Origin: Halorussus sp. MSC15.2 | GTDB taxonomy: Archaea; Halobacteriota; Halobacteria; Halobacteriales; Haladaptataceae | Direction: 5' to 3' | Assembly (NCBI RefSeq): GCF_010747475.1 | Contig: NZ_VSLZ01000001.1 | Coordinates: 62,001 to 126,000, forward strand | DNA: 64,000 bases | Shown here: piece after piece, positions 1-9,350 of the stretch | How positions within the stretch are numbered: position 1 is the first letter of the stretch | Layout: every line of letters begins with the position of its first letter | The notes under the pieces: model-generated | The model's input: only the letters and a program-made list of their open reading frames with translations | What the model was told of the DNA's origin: nothing | Database searches by the model: none | Program-made: the position numbers and the translations under genes

Positions 1-867
1 CTCGTAGTTCTCGCGGACCTTCAGGCCGAGCATGCGGTCTTCCATCATGTCGGTGCGGCCGACGCCGTAACTCCCGGCGAGGTCGTTGAGGTACTCGATT
101 AGCTGGACGGCGGGCATCTCTTCCCCGTCTTCAACCGGCGGTTGAAGGCTCGTCGAGGTTCCCTCGACGGTGTCGATGGCGACCGGGTAGCCGTCCTCGA
201 AGGCGATTTCGATGGTCTCGAACTCGCCGTCCTCGGTCGTCTGCTGGCCGGGCGCGTCGGTCCACTCGTAGATGTCCTCCGGCGGGACGTAGCCGGGGTC
301 TTCGAGGTCCGCGCCCTCGACCGAGCGACTCCAGAGGTTGGTGTCGATGGACCAGTCGCCCTCGTTACCGCCCTCGACGGGGAGGCCCTTCTCGTCGGCG
401 TACTCCATCTCCCACTCGCGTGTCAGGCCGAGTTCGCGGACGGGCGCGATGACCTCCAAGTCCGAGTCGCGCCAGACCGCCTCGAAGCGCAGTTGGTCGT
501 TTCCTTTGCCGGTACAGCCGTGGGCGACGGCGTCGCAGTCGTTCTCCACGGCCACGTCGAGGATGGCCTCGGCGATGACGGGGCGCGCCAGCGCGGTGCC
601 GAGCGGGTAGCCCTGATACGTCGCGTTGGCCTTCACTGCGTCGAGGCACTGGTCGGCGAACGCGTCTTTCGCGTCCACGACGTAGTGGTCGAGGTCGAGC
701 GCGTCGGCGGTCTCCTCGGCCTCGTCGAACTCCTCGGCGGGTTGGCCGACGTCTACCGTGACGCCGATTACTTCGTCGTAGTCGTACTCCTCTTCGAGCA
801 GCGGGACGCATACTGTGGTGTCGAGTCCGCCCGAGAAGGCGAGCGCGACGGTGTTGTTATCTGTCAT
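1..867 (-). CDS. argG: Argininosuccinate synthase, C-terminus cut by window edge
   Basis: This enzyme condenses citrulline and aspartate to argininosuccinate with ATP, the penultimate step of arginine biosynthesis in the cytoplasm. The protein starts at an ATG and reads MTDNNTVALAFSGGLDTTVC, which holds the N-type PP-loop ATP-binding motif (SGGLDT). Further on it has AHGCTGKGNDQLRFE, a family signature for substrate binding. About 289 residues are visible and the family has about 400, so the missing part is the C-terminal multimerisation region. A TATA-like stretch lies about 27 nt upstream of the ATG. Its usual partner argH is not in the window and would be expected to the left. Confidence 0.96.
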   Translation of the reverse strand, partial: MTDNNTVALAFSGGLDTTVCVPLLEEEYDYDEVIGVTVDVGQPAEEFDEAEETADALDLDHYVVDAKDAFADQCLDAVKANATYQGYPLGTALARPVIAEAILDVAVENDCDAVAHGCTGKGNDQLRFEAVWRDSDLEVIAPVRELGLTREWEMEYADEKGLPVEGGNEGDWSIDTNLWSRSVEGADLEDPGYVPPEDIYEWTDAPGQQTTEDGEFETIEIAFEDGYPVAIDTVEGTSTSLQPPVEDGEEMPAVQLIEYLNDLAGSYGVGRTDMMEDRMLGLKVRENYE

Positions 868-1177
868 GTTGGGTGTAGTGTGTTGTCGTGTGTCTTATTC
901 GGAACGTGGTTCGCTGACGATACGGGTGACGTCGGCGGCAAACTCGGAACAATCGTGGGATGAGGATAAGGTGGGGTCTAAAGGGACCCCGGTCGTCGTC
1001 GCGGCGCGAGAACGAGGGTGGACACGCGGCTCTGGGCGGGTGCGAACGAACCCGAGCCGTGAGTCCCTGTCATCGTCATCTCCTTCGGGTCCGAGGGGTT
1101 TAAACTCTATCGGCGCGGCAAGGATTACAGTCAATGGGGCGACACCTACTCGCCGAACGGAACCAGTCGCGAGTCCG
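868..1177. other. Intergenic region between argG and the sensor kinase gene
   Basis: No convincing gene is visible. Near 891-900 is a TATA-like stretch for argG on the minus strand. A second TATA-like TTTAAA near 1100 faces no recognisable downstream gene. The 3' end of the minus-strand kinase gene enters from the right. Confidence 0.4.
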
Positions 1178-2737
1178 TCAGAACCGGACTTCGAATCGCG
1201 CACCGCCGGAGTCGCTCTCGGCGACCGAGACGGTCCACCCGTGGGCCTCCGCGATACGCCGAACGATTGCGAGTCCCAGTCCGGTCCCGCCGTCGTCGGT
1301 CGAGAAGCCGTGTTCGAACACCGACTCGCACTGGTCTTCGGGGATGCCCGACCCGTCGTCGGCGACGTAGAACCCGTCTTCACCGTCGAGCGGACCGACC
1401 CGAACGGTCACTGTTCGGCCGCCGTGTTCTATCGAGTTGCGGAAGAAGTTCTCGAGCAACTGCTGGAGGCGGTCGCGGTCGGACTCGACCACTACGTCGT
1501 CTTCCACCCGGCAGGTGGCGTCGTCGGTATCGACGTTCTTCCACGCGTCGGCCGCCACTGCCGACAGGTCGTGGTCGGTCACGTCGTCCAGCGCGTCACC
1601 CTGCTCGGCCAACGTCAGCAGGTTCTGAATCAACTGCTCCATCCGTTCGAGAGCGCTCTCGACCTGCTCGAAGTCCTCCTCGGCACCGGTCTCCTCGGCC
1701 ATGTTGAGGTAGATTCTGGCAACGTTCAGCGGGTTGCGAAGGTCGTGGCTGACCACGCTGGCGAACTCTTCGAGTCGGTCGTTCTGCTCGCGGAGCGCGC
1801 GCTCGTCGGCCATCTGCTCGTACTCGTAGCGCAACCACTGGGAGATGAGTTCGACGTATATCTTCTCGTTCTCGGAGAACGACCGGTCTCTGGGGTTTCG
1901 GTCGGCGAAACAGAGCGTTCCGTAGAAGTCGTCGCTTACGAACATCTTCGCGCCGACGTAACAGCCCAGACCGTAGGTCTCGTACGTCGGGTCGTCGAGC
2001 CATTCCTCCGACTCGGCGTCCTCCACGCTCAGCAGTCCCTCGTCGTCGATGGTCCTCCGGCAGTAGGTCTCGGCCAGCGGCGCGGTCTCGTCGGATTGGA
2101 GCAGTTCGTGAGACCCCACCGCATCGACGATTTCGAAGGTGTCGTCCTCGATGCGCGAGACGAACCCCACGTCCACGTCGAGGCGCTCTCGGCCGAGTTC
2201 CAGTAGCCGTCGTCGCTTCTGTTCGTAGGAGAGTTCCGTGTTCGACGCGGTTCGGTAGAGTTTCCGTAGGTACGTCTCGTTCTCCCTGAGTTCGGTCGCG
2301 ATGCGGGCGTAGTCGTCGTCGGTCGTCTCCTGTGTGACGAGCGTCCCGACGAGTCCGCCAGAGGTCCGGCGCACCACGGCGTTCTCGACGCGGGTGACCA
2401 GCAGCGCCGACTGGTCGCGGTCGGACCGTCGTTCGAGGTAGTCGGTCGCGCCGCGCGCGAGCGCCTCCTCGGCGCTGTCGTCTCCCTCTCCCGCGACGAA
2501 CACGTACGGGAGGTCGGGCCAGCGGTCTCGGACGGCGTCGAGTAGTTCGAATCCGGCGGCCACGTCGCCCACGACGCAGTCGAACTCATCGGTCTCCAGA
2601 CAATCGAGTGCGCTCTCTCGGTCCGCGGCGACAGTCACGGTGAACGCTTCCTCGCGGCGGACGCTTCGCGCGAACGCCTCGGTCCCCGGTCTGTCGCCGA
2701 CGAAGAGAACCCGAATCGCTTCTCCGGAGAACTCCAT
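1178..2737 (-). CDS. GAF-domain sensor histidine kinase with receiver-like N-terminus
   Basis: Predicted cytoplasmic signal-transduction kinase of 519 residues. Residues 1-120 resemble a response-regulator receiver fold with a TDEFDCVVGDV segment. Residues about 170-310 look like a GAF sensor domain (YVGAKMFVSDDFYGTLCFAD). A HisKA dimerisation domain carries the phospho-acceptor H-box SHDLRNPLN. The HATPase_c domain has an N-box (FFRNSIEHGG), G1 (DDGSGI) and G2 (GGTGLGLAIV). No membrane segment is seen. I chose the ATG at 2737 (MEFSGEA); a TTG nine bases upstream is possible but less likely. The aspartate in the receiver-like part is not clearly in the canonical site, so it may be a pseudo-receiver. 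No cognate regulator lies beside it. Its signal is unknown. Confidence 0.9.
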   Translation of the reverse strand: MEFSGEAIRVLFVGDRPGTEAFARSVRREEAFTVTVAADRESALDCLETDEFDCVVGDVAAGFELLDAVRDRWPDLPYVFVAGEGDDSAEEALARGATDYLERRSDRDQSALLVTRVENAVVRRTSGGLVGTLVTQETTDDDYARIATELRENETYLRKLYRTASNTELSYEQKRRRLLELGRERLDVDVGFVSRIEDDTFEIVDAVGSHELLQSDETAPLAETYCRRTIDDEGLLSVEDAESEEWLDDPTYETYGLGCYVGAKMFVSDDFYGTLCFADRNPRDRSFSENEKIYVELISQWLRYEYEQMADERALREQNDRLEEFASVVSHDLRNPLNVARIYLNMAEETGAEEDFEQVESALERMEQLIQNLLTLAEQGDALDDVTDHDLSAVAADAWKNVDTDDATCRVEDDVVVESDRDRLQQLLENFFRNSIEHGGRTVTVRVGPLDGEDGFYVADDGSGIPEDQCESVFEHGFSTDDGGTGLGLAIVRRIAEAHGWTVSVAESDSGGARFEVRF

Positions 2738-2882
2738 TCGTCGCAACGATGGGTCCCGAGTTCAATAAGTGTAGGCCCTCGAAAATTCCTCGCCGAACGA
2801 CCACCGAGGGCGGTCCGCTCGCGCTGGAACGTCCGCCGTCCCCGAGTCGCTCTCGCGGCCGTTCGGACTCGGCGCGTCGTAA

Positions 2883-3356
2883 CTACGCGGGTTCGACTCG
2901 ACGACGAACAGTGAGCGTACTGTACGCTGCGGCGGCGAACACGACGACTGCGAGTACGGCGGCGATTGCTCGGTGTTCCGAAGCCGTCAGGACCGTCAGC
3001 GCGGGCAGTCCGCCGACGAACAGGAGGAGGGCGTACGGGACGTATCTCCGGTCGAGAGACGTCGAGAGCAGGACCAGCGACCCGATAATCCACAGCTGCG
3101 GTCCCAGAGCGAATCCGACGAGTCAGGCCGGGAAGAGCAAGAGACCGATGGCCGTGGCGATACCTTCTCGCCCCGTACCGATGCTCGCGGCCGAGACGAT
3201 AGTCGCTCCGACGAGGACGCCGACGAGTGTCACCGTAGAGAGTTGCCGTGACCCGACCGGGGAGCCAACCACGTAGACTCCCAGCGCGATTGCGACGGCG
3301 ACTGCCGAAAGCACAGGGAGCAGTCGAAGAAGTTCCCGATTACCAGATGTGGACAC
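2883..3356 (-). pseudogene. Small polytopic membrane protein gene interrupted by an in-frame TGA
   Basis: From a GTG at 3356 the frame runs through hydrophobic helices (LLPVLSAVAVAIALGVYVVG, then LVGVLVGATIVSAAS) to a TGA at 3123-3125. The same frame continues past it with more membrane-type sequence (LVGFALGPQLWIIGSLVLL and similar) to a TAG at 2883-2885. Without the TGA the product would be about 157 residues with five or six membrane helices. A single change from TGG (Trp) to TGA would explain it. No family was recognised. It could be a true nonsense mutation, a sequencing error, or two separate genes, though the second part has no good start codon. Confidence 0.6.
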
Positions 3357-3593
3357 GATTAATGTTTCGTAGTGACAAGTTAACGCGTTGGCGTGGTCCA
3401 GACCGCGTACCACGTACCGCTCTGTGCGGTCCCGAAGCGAAGATGGTCGTTCCTCGGTGCCACAACGTACAATCGCTCACGCGTTCGTGCAACGCGCGTC
3501 TCTCGGAACGCCGACCGTCGCTGGCGGCCCACCTTCCATGGCACGCCCACCGAACCGTCATCCTCTTGGCTCGCGCGAACCGACGCTCCGACA

Positions 3594-4100
3594 GTGTACA
3601 GCCTCAACGTCGCGGTTCCCGGCGAAGTCGAGCGACTCGTCGAGGACCTCCGGCCCGCGCTCCTCGACTTCGACGCGATTCGAGAGCGCCACACCCTCCT
3701 CTGCAAGCGCCTCGGCGACTCGCCGCCGGGAGGAGTCGCACGTCTGCGCGAGCAGGTCCGCACGGCGCTCGGGGACGCGCCGGCTTTCGAGGTCCGCGTC
3801 ACCGGTCTCGACTACTTCGCCTACCCGCCCCTCGGCGAGGGACCGGTCGTCTACCTCGCGGTCGAGAGTCCCGGTCTCCGGCGGATTCACCGCAGACTGC
3901 TCGACGAGTTCTCCGCGATAGCGGAGTTCGAGGGCGACGACTACGTGCCCCACGTCACGCTAGCCCGCGGCGGCGACGTGGAGACCGCGCGTCGATTCGT
4001 GGAGCGCGACATCGAACCCGTGACGTGGACTGTGAATCGACTCGCCCTCTGGGACGCGACCTACGAGGAGGAGGTCGCCACGTTCTCGCTGCCCGCCTGA
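3594..4100 (+). CDS. 2'-5' RNA ligase / 2H phosphoesterase superfamily protein
   Basis: A 168-residue protein of the LigT-like 2H phosphoesterase superfamily, whose members hydrolyse or form 2',5'- or cyclic-phosphate bonds in RNA or nucleotides. The two catalytic H-x-T motifs are visible: ERHTLLCKRL near residue 40 and PHVTLARGG near residue 121. The frame is open much further upstream, but family similarity begins at VYSLNVAVPG, so I chose the GTG at 3594. This is one of two 2H proteins in the window (the other is thpR near 45 kb). The exact substrate cannot be told from sequence. The gene converges with the helicase gene on the other strand. Confidence 0.8.
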   Translation: MYSLNVAVPGEVERLVEDLRPALLDFDAIRERHTLLCKRLGDSPPGGVARLREQVRTALGDAPAFEVRVTGLDYFAYPPLGEGPVVYLAVESPGLRRIHRRLLDEFSAIAEFEGDDYVPHVTLARGGDVETARRFVERDIEPVTWTVNRLALWDATYEEEVATFSLPA

Positions 4101-4194
4101 GTCAACAGTCGTCGCCCGCCGGGTCGTCGCGCCCGGCGTCGTTCGGCTGTCGCTTCGTCGTCGCCGTTCGGTTTCCGGGTCATTTTCGCGAGTT

Positions 4195-6381
4195 TCACGG
4201 CGTCGGCGGGTCGCCGGTCCACGCCTGTTTGTCACTGTAGAAGTTCAGCATCGCGAATTTCAGCTTCTCGGCCTGCACGTCCAGCATCTCGCCGCGCTCC
4301 TCGGGCGGGAACGTATCGCGGACACTGTACTTGCCCATCTCGCGCTGTCCCGCTTCGGTGTAACGCTTGTCCACCAGCACGCGGACGCCGAAGTCGTCGG
4401 GCGACCGGATGACTCGCCCCAGCGCTTGGCGCGTCTTGCGAATCGTCGGAATCTCGACGGCGTACTCCCACCCGGAGTCCCGGCCCGAGCGGTCCGCGAA
4501 CGTCCGGTCGTACGCCTCTTGGACCGCCTCCATCCGGTCGTTCAGGTGCGGGTAGGGCACGCCGACCACGACCACGGTCCGGGCCTCGTCGCCGTCGAAA
4601 CTCACCCCTTCCGCGAGGGTGCCCCAGAGCGACGTGAACAGCGCGGCGTCGTCGTCGGCGACGAACCGCTGGCGCAGGTCCTCCACCGACGTCCCGGGTT
4701 CGTCCATGTAGAGGGTCGCGTCGCCGCCGAACTCCCGTCCGAGTCGGTCGTAGTACCGCTCGGCCTCGGCGTAACTCGGGAAGAACAGTAGGGTGTTGCC
4801 CGCAGTGAACTCCACCGCGTCCCGGAGGACGCCAGCGATGGCCTCTTGGGTGTCTAGGTCGTCTCGCTCGCTGGAGAAGAGCGCGGGCGTCTCGACCGCG
4901 AACGTCCGGCGGTTCTCCTCGGGGAACTGGAGACCGTAGGCGATTTCGGCGGGGTCCTCCAGCCCCAAAACGTCCGAAATCACGTCGAACGGCCGGAGCG
5001 TCGCGCTCATCAGCACCGTGGCGTACACCTCGTCGAAGAGTTCCTCGGTGACTTCCCGCGGGATGCAGGTGTAGAGTTCCGCGCGGCCGTACACCTCCTC
5101 GGTCGCCTCGTCGCGCCGGACCGACACCACGGGGTACTGGCCCAGTTCCGCGCTCTCGTCCATGAACGACTGGACGAACCTCGCGGCCTGCAGGGTCTGG
5201 CACTCCTGTCGTGTGGTGGACTCGCCGTTCTTGTACGCCTCCTCGTACTCCTCGTCCAACTCCTTGCCGAGGTGAACGGCGAGTTCGAGTTCCGTGTCGA
5301 TTCCCTTGCCGGTGTACTGCTGGAGGAAGTTGAGTGTCAGGTCGTCGCGCTTGCCCTCGTTCGCGATGGAGAGGTCCTCCCAGTTGTCGCCGACCTGCTC
5401 GCGGTCGCCGAATCCCAAGTTGTCCTCGTAGGTCTCTTCGAGCGCCGCCCGGAACGCCGAGATGACGTTGTAGGCGGGTTCGGCCCGGGCGTCGTCGGAG
5501 TCCTGCAGTTCGTCGAGCGCGGAGTCGAGGGTGTTCTCGGTCAGCGTCCGAGTGGCGTGCTCGCGGGCGGTGTCCTCGACGTTGTGAGCCTCGTCGAAGA
5601 TTGTGATGACGTCCTCGGGGTCCCGGTCTAACCACCGGAAGAACTGCTCGCGTATCATGGGGTCGAGCAGGTGGTGGTAGTTGCAGACCACCAAATCCAC
5701 GCCCTCCATCCCGTCCTTCAGGAGTTCGTAGCCGCAGAGTTGCTGCTCCTCGGCGTAGTCGTAGATGTCGTCGGGCGTGCGCACGTCGTCGTAGAGCCAC
5801 GAGTAGAACTCGTCGTTGTCGCCGACGAGGTTGTTGTAGTAGTACTCGCAGGTGTTGTTCTCCTCGAGACTCTCGACGCGCTCTTGGACCTGTTCCAACT
5901 CGTCCATGACCGCGCTCCGGGCCTCGGCGGCGCGCTCGTCGCCCTCCTGACTCGCTTCCAGCAACTCCTCTTGGCGGTCCTCCAGTTCCGCGAGGTCGCT
6001 CTCGGCGTCCACGACCTCGTAGGTGTTGTCCCGCAGGACCTGACACTCCTCGAACCCCACGTCGATGTGACACATCGACCCCTTCCCCCGGAAGACCACC
6101 GCACGGATGGGTTCCTCTCGGGTGATGGCTCGCGCGTCGGCGACGAACTGGCGCATCTGCTGGTGGACGTTGGTCGTGATGACGACCGTCTTGTCCTCCT
6201 CGCGGGCGTACTCCAGCGCGGGGACGAGCGACGACAGCGTCTTGCCCGTCCCGCAGGCCCCCTCAAACAGCACGTCCTGCCCGCGGGTGAAGGTGTTGTA
6301 GATGCGGTCCATCGCCTCCCGCTGGTTCTCGTACGGCTCTTCGTAGGGGAAAAAGCGCATGTACCCGTTCGTCTCTGCCAC
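4195..6381 (-). CDS. XPD/Rad3-family ATP-dependent DNA helicase
   Basis: A superfamily 2, Rad3/XPD-like helicase of about 728 residues that would unwind DNA 5'-3' in repair or recombination. It has Walker A (EGACGTGKTLS), a DEAH box (IFDEAHNVEDTAREH), and late helicase motifs (LFTSLWGTLAEGVSFDG; QALGRVIRSPDDFGVRVLVD). Cysteines between motifs Ia and II (CHIDVGFEEC, NTCEYYY, QLCGYE) fit the iron-sulfur cluster ligands of the family. I start it at the GTG at 6381 (VAETNGYMRFF): a TTTAAA box at 6407-6412 lies about 26 nt upstream, which fits a leaderless mRNA. The ATG at 6360 is the alternative. Confidence 0.9.
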   Translation of the reverse strand: MAETNGYMRFFPYEEPYENQREAMDRIYNTFTRGQDVLFEGACGTGKTLSSLVPALEYAREEDKTVVITTNVHQQMRQFVADARAITREEPIRAVVFRGKGSMCHIDVGFEECQVLRDNTYEVVDAESDLAELEDRQEELLEASQEGDERAAEARSAVMDELEQVQERVESLEENNTCEYYYNNLVGDNDEFYSWLYDDVRTPDDIYDYAEEQQLCGYELLKDGMEGVDLVVCNYHHLLDPMIREQFFRWLDRDPEDVITIFDEAHNVEDTAREHATRTLTENTLDSALDELQDSDDARAEPAYNVISAFRAALEETYEDNLGFGDREQVGDNWEDLSIANEGKRDDLTLNFLQQYTGKGIDTELELAVHLGKELDEEYEEAYKNGESTTRQECQTLQAARFVQSFMDESAELGQYPVVSVRRDEATEEVYGRAELYTCIPREVTEELFDEVYATVLMSATLRPFDVISDVLGLEDPAEIAYGLQFPEENRRTFAVETPALFSSERDDLDTQEAIAGVLRDAVEFTAGNTLLFFPSYAEAERYYDRLGREFGGDATLYMDEPGTSVEDLRQRFVADDDAALFTSLWGTLAEGVSFDGDEARTVVVVGVPYPHLNDRMEAVQEAYDRTFADRSGRDSGWEYAVEIPTIRKTRQALGRVIRSPDDFGVRVLVDKRYTEAGQREMGKYSVRDTFPPEERGEMLDVQAEKLKFAMLNFYSDKQAWTGDPPTP

Positions 6382-6406
6382 GGGAGTGGGTTTGCTCGGC
6401 TTGAGG

Positions 6407-6412
6407 TTTAAA
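6407..6412 (-). promoter_or_regulatory. TATA box of the Rad3-type helicase gene
   Basis: TTTAAA on the minus strand, 26 nt upstream of the GTG at 6381. This is the usual archaeal TATA-to-start distance and supports a leaderless transcript starting at that GTG. Confidence 0.5.
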
Positions 6413-6470
6413 CTCTCGCTTGCGAGTGGAAGTGTCGGATTAGCGGAACGCACTCGGCGTCTTCAAGTTA

Positions 6471-6656
6471 TCACTCGCCGGCCCGGGACCTGATGAACTG
6501 AACGAACAGGTAGACGGGCATCCCGTAAAGTACCAGTATCGACGTGCCTGCCGCGAGTGTTCGGAATGCGCCAGAGGTCGTCGGGGAGGTGAGTTCGAGG
6601 GTAATCAGAGCGAGGAAGTACACGACGAGGGCGAGTAACCTATCCGTCCGGTTCAT
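6471..6656 (-). CDS. Small two-helix membrane protein, unknown function
   Basis: A 61-residue protein starting MNRTDRLLALVVYFLALITL. It has two hydrophobic helices (about residues 7-22 and 36-55) and a short charged tail (FIRSRAGE). It starts with a clean ATG and sits upstream of, and on the same strand as, the helicase gene. No family was recognised and no motif suggests a function. Confidence 0.55.
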   Translation of the reverse strand: MNRTDRLLALVVYFLALITLELTSPTTSGAFRTLAAGTSILVLYGMPVYLFVQFIRSRAGE

Positions 6657-6764
6657 ACGGCGACATCTAAGTGAAACTAGGTGAACCTGTCGCGTTCTGC
6701 CGACAGAATCGTTGCTAGCCGAGTAGAAGCCGTTCGATATCCCTTCGGAATTGCCAGTGCGGAA

Positions 6765-7736
6765 CTACCCCGCTTCCTCCTTCCTGCTCCGCCACCGCGT
6801 TTCCGGTTCGATGTACACCTTCGAGACGCTCCCGTTCTGCTCCATCAGCGCGTCCTCCAAGTCGGTAATCTTCTGGTCCATCTCGGCCGTGGCGATGCCC
6901 TTGTCGAAGGCGATGTCGGCGGTGAGAATCGCGTCCTCCGGGCCGAAGACCACGGTCCGGAAGTCAACGATGTTTACCACGCCGTCCCATCCCTCGATGA
7001 TATCCCGCAGTTCCCGCTCCTCGGACTTCGGCAGACTCTCGCCGAGCAGGAGGCGTTTGTTCTCCCACGCGAGCGCCACCGCGAACCCCATCAGGAGGAG
7101 ACCGATGAGCAGCGCCGCCACCGCGTCGTAAATCGGGTTCCCGGTGATTCTAGAGAGGTAGATTCCGAAGAGTGCGATGGCCGCACCGGACAGCGCGATG
7201 GTGTCCTCGGTGAACGCGGTCAGCGTCGTCACGTTGGTGGTCTTCTTGAACGCCTCGGTCAGTCCGCTCCAGTTGTGCTGCTCGATGTCCTTCTTCATGC
7301 CGGCCCACGCCTTCTTCAGCGCCCAGCCTTCGAACAGAATCGCGGCGATAAGCACACCGTAGTTGACCCAGACGCCAGGGAACGTGTATCCGAGCAGTGT
7401 GGCCGCGCCCTGCTCGGGCACGTGGGGGTGCATGATGGCGTCGTACCCGTGCTTGGCCGACTCCCACCCGGCGATGCCGAACAGCAGGACACTCACCAGA
7501 AAGCTGTAGAAGAACTGCGCCTTCCCGTAGCCGAACGGGTGTTCGCGACTCGCCTCCTTGTTGCTGTATCGGATGCCGATAAGCAGGAACACCTGATTGC
7601 CGGTGTCCGAGATGGAGTGGTACGTCTCCGAGAGCATCGCCGCGCTCCCGGTCAACAGGAATCCGAGGAACTTCAGCACGGCTATCGCCCCGTTGGCGAT
7701 GAGCGCGGCGATGACGACAGACTTGCTTTCCGCCAT
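6765..7736 (-). CDS. Cation diffusion facilitator (CDF) family metal transporter
   Basis: A 323-residue membrane transporter expected to export divalent metals such as zinc, iron or manganese in exchange for protons. Membrane helices begin at SVVIAALIANGAIAVLKFLG. Helix 2 has the metal-site pattern H-x3-D (TYHSISDTGNQ), and a second set of helices follows (LSGAAIALFGIYLS). A cytosolic C-terminal domain of about 90 residues (IIEGWDGVVNIVDFRTVVFG) resembles the CDF dimerisation domain. I start at the ATG at 7736 (MAESKSVVI), because the upstream extension overlaps the divergent promoter region. Substrate metal is unknown. Confidence 0.9.
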   Translation of the reverse strand: MAESKSVVIAALIANGAIAVLKFLGFLLTGSAAMLSETYHSISDTGNQVFLLIGIRYSNKEASREHPFGYGKAQFFYSFLVSVLLFGIAGWESAKHGYDAIMHPHVPEQGAATLLGYTFPGVWVNYGVLIAAILFEGWALKKAWAGMKKDIEQHNWSGLTEAFKKTTNVTTLTAFTEDTIALSGAAIALFGIYLSRITGNPIYDAVAALLIGLLLMGFAVALAWENKRLLLGESLPKSEERELRDIIEGWDGVVNIVDFRTVVFGPEDAILTADIAFDKGIATAEMDQKITDLEDALMEQNGSVSKVYIEPETRWRSRKEEAG

Positions 7737-7823
7737 TGGCGTAGCCTTCTCGCTCGGCGGACAAGAAAGTGATTGCAAGCAGAGACGGAAACGCTCACGA
7801 GTGGGGCGCTCCTACGACGAGCC

Positions 7824-8348
7824 ATGATAACCGTCGTCTCGGACACCCACAGTCGGTCCGGCCACGAACTGGCGGGGCGCACGGAGGAAGCGGTCGAGGA
7901 AGCAGACGTCGTCGTCCACGCCGGGGACTTTCTGAACGGGGCGGCACTCGACGCGTTCGAAGCAGTCAGCGACCGCCTCTACGGCGTGTACGGCAACAAC
8001 GCCACGCCCGACGTACGCGACCGTCTCCCGCCCGAACGCACCTTCGAGGTCGAGGGCGTCCGGTTCGTCCTGACGCACGGCGACGACCGCGGCGCGACCG
8101 GACTCTCGCTGCTGGGTCGCCAGCAGGCCGCCGACGTGGTCGTGTTCGGCCACTCCCACCGCCACGCGGTCAGCGAGGGCGAGGACGTGTTACTTCTCAA
8201 CCCCGGCAGTCACGCTCGACCTCGCGGCGGCGTCCCGACCCACGCGGAACTCCGGCCGACGGACGGCGACGCGGAGACCGACGCCAGACTCTCGGGCGAG
8301 ATTCGCCACCGCGACGGGTCGGTCGTCGAGTCGTTCGAGATAGAGTGA
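7824..8348 (+). CDS. YfcE/MJ0936-type metallophosphoesterase
   Basis: A 174-residue calcineurin-like phosphoesterase. All dimetal-site motifs are present in order: D-x-H (VVSDTHS), GD (VVHAGDF), GNN (VYGNNAT), H (LTHGDD) and GHSH (VFGHSHRHA), followed by LLNPGS, which is typical of the YfcE/MJ0936 group. These enzymes hydrolyse phosphodiesters in a Mn/Ni-dependent way; the physiological substrate is often unknown. It is divergent from the CDF exporter gene. The stop codon overlaps a possible small ORF by GTGA. Confidence 0.92.
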   Translation: MITVVSDTHSRSGHELAGRTEEAVEEADVVVHAGDFLNGAALDAFEAVSDRLYGVYGNNATPDVRDRLPPERTFEVEGVRFVLTHGDDRGATGLSLLGRQQAADVVVFGHSHRHAVSEGEDVLLLNPGSHARPRGGVPTHAELRPTDGDAETDARLSGEIRHRDGSVVESFEIE

Positions 8349-8446
8349 GGTGCGCTATCCCCTCCATCTCCGACGTCGCGCTGGTCCTGGGTCTGTTCGC
8401 ACTCGTCTGCGGCGGAACGTTCGGTACGTACGGATGGCGGCGCTGA
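8345..8446 (+). CDS. Possible 33-aa single-helix membrane peptide
   Basis: A GTG overlapping the stop of the phosphoesterase gene (GTGA) opens a 34-codon frame with one hydrophobic helix (DVALVLGLFALVCGGTFG) and a short basic end (YGWRR). The overlap suggests translational coupling and the composition suits a membrane peptide. There is no family evidence, so it may be chance. The next 259 bases up to the regulator gene show nothing else recognisable. Confidence 0.3.
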   Translation: MRCAIPSISDVALVLGLFALVCGGTFGTYGWRR

Positions 8447-8705
8447 GGACGCGGCGCGTACGGGTGGCGTCGGCGCTGACGCTGGCAGGCACTCGAACTC
8501 TGAAATCGATGACCGCCCCGCAGTGAGAGGCACAGGAGGGAGGGCGGCGGCGTATGGACACAGGGTGCGGGGAGTTCGGCGATGGTGGAGGGCCGAAGCG
8601 GGGCGGTACACTACTGCCTACGGTCCCGTATATCAAATACTTCCCGTAAGCTCAAAAAGCCGTTTTAGTTATCCCCGACAGTGCGTATTCATCGCTGTTG
8701 GCGAC

Positions 8706-9350
8706 TCACTCGCTGCGATTCGTGTAGTACCACCACGCGAACCCCAGCGCGATGACGAGCGCACCGCCGGCGAAGAAGACGAGACCCGGCGGCACGGCGT
8801 TGGCCGCGGCGTCGGCGGTCTGTTGGGCCGCGTCGGTCGATTGGACCGTCATCCCGCCGCCGGTTTCCGTGGCGGTGTCCCCGCCGGAGACACCGAAGAG
8901 CGTCCCGACCCCGTCGCCGAACGCCTGTTGGACCGCGACGCTCAGGAGACCGAGCGCGCCGAACGCGCCGAGCAGGCGCGAGAGGGCGGCTTTCAGTCCG
9001 GTCGTCTTCTCCTCGTTCCCGGCGAACACGACGAGCGGTTGGTCGGCGGGCGCGTACACCTTCATCTCGCGTCCCTTCTCGGAGTACACCGTGTCTACGA
9101 CCTGTATCACGTCGGCGTCCTCCAGTTTGCCGAGGTGGTACTGGGTGTTCTGGAGCGACGTGTCGATGGTGTCGGCGAGCGCGGAAGGCGTCGCGGGGTC
9201 GTCGTGGAGGGCCGCCAGCAGTTCGCGGGCCGTCTCCGAGGAGAGCGCCCCGAGAAGGTCGTCGGCGTCGTCGCTATCGACGCCGATGACCCTCGGTTCG
9301 GCGGACTGCGGGGCGGTCGCGTCAGAGGTGGAGGGCAGGAGGTCAGCCAT
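8706..9350 (-). CDS. Membrane-anchored winged-helix (ArsR-like) regulator
   Basis: A 214-residue haloarchaeal regulator. Residues about 30-100 form an ArsR-type winged helix: LLGALSSETARELLAALHDD, then ALADTIDTSLQNTQYHLGKL as the recognition region, and a wing ending near EMKVYAP. The C-terminal half has a helix around GAFGALGLLSVAVQQAFG and a clear last membrane segment (PPGLVFFAGGALVIALGFAW), so it probably sits at the membrane. Such proteins may couple envelope signals to transcription, but the target genes are unknown. It is divergent from a 44-residue membrane-protein gene. Confidence 0.8.
   Translation of the reverse strand: MADLLPSTSDATAPQSAEPRVIGVDSDDADDLLGALSSETARELLAALHDDPATPSALADTIDTSLQNTQYHLGKLEDADVIQVVDTVYSEKGREMKVYAPADQPLVVFAGNEEKTTGLKAALSRLLGAFGALGLLSVAVQQAFGDGVGTLFGVSGGDTATETGGGMTVQSTDAAQQTADAAANAVPPGLVFFAGGALVIALGFAWWYYTNRSE

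Noticed and set aside
3123-3125. TGA read as selenocysteine or another recoded residue
   Set aside because: No SECIS-like or recoding signal is visible and the context suits a plain Trp codon changed to a stop.
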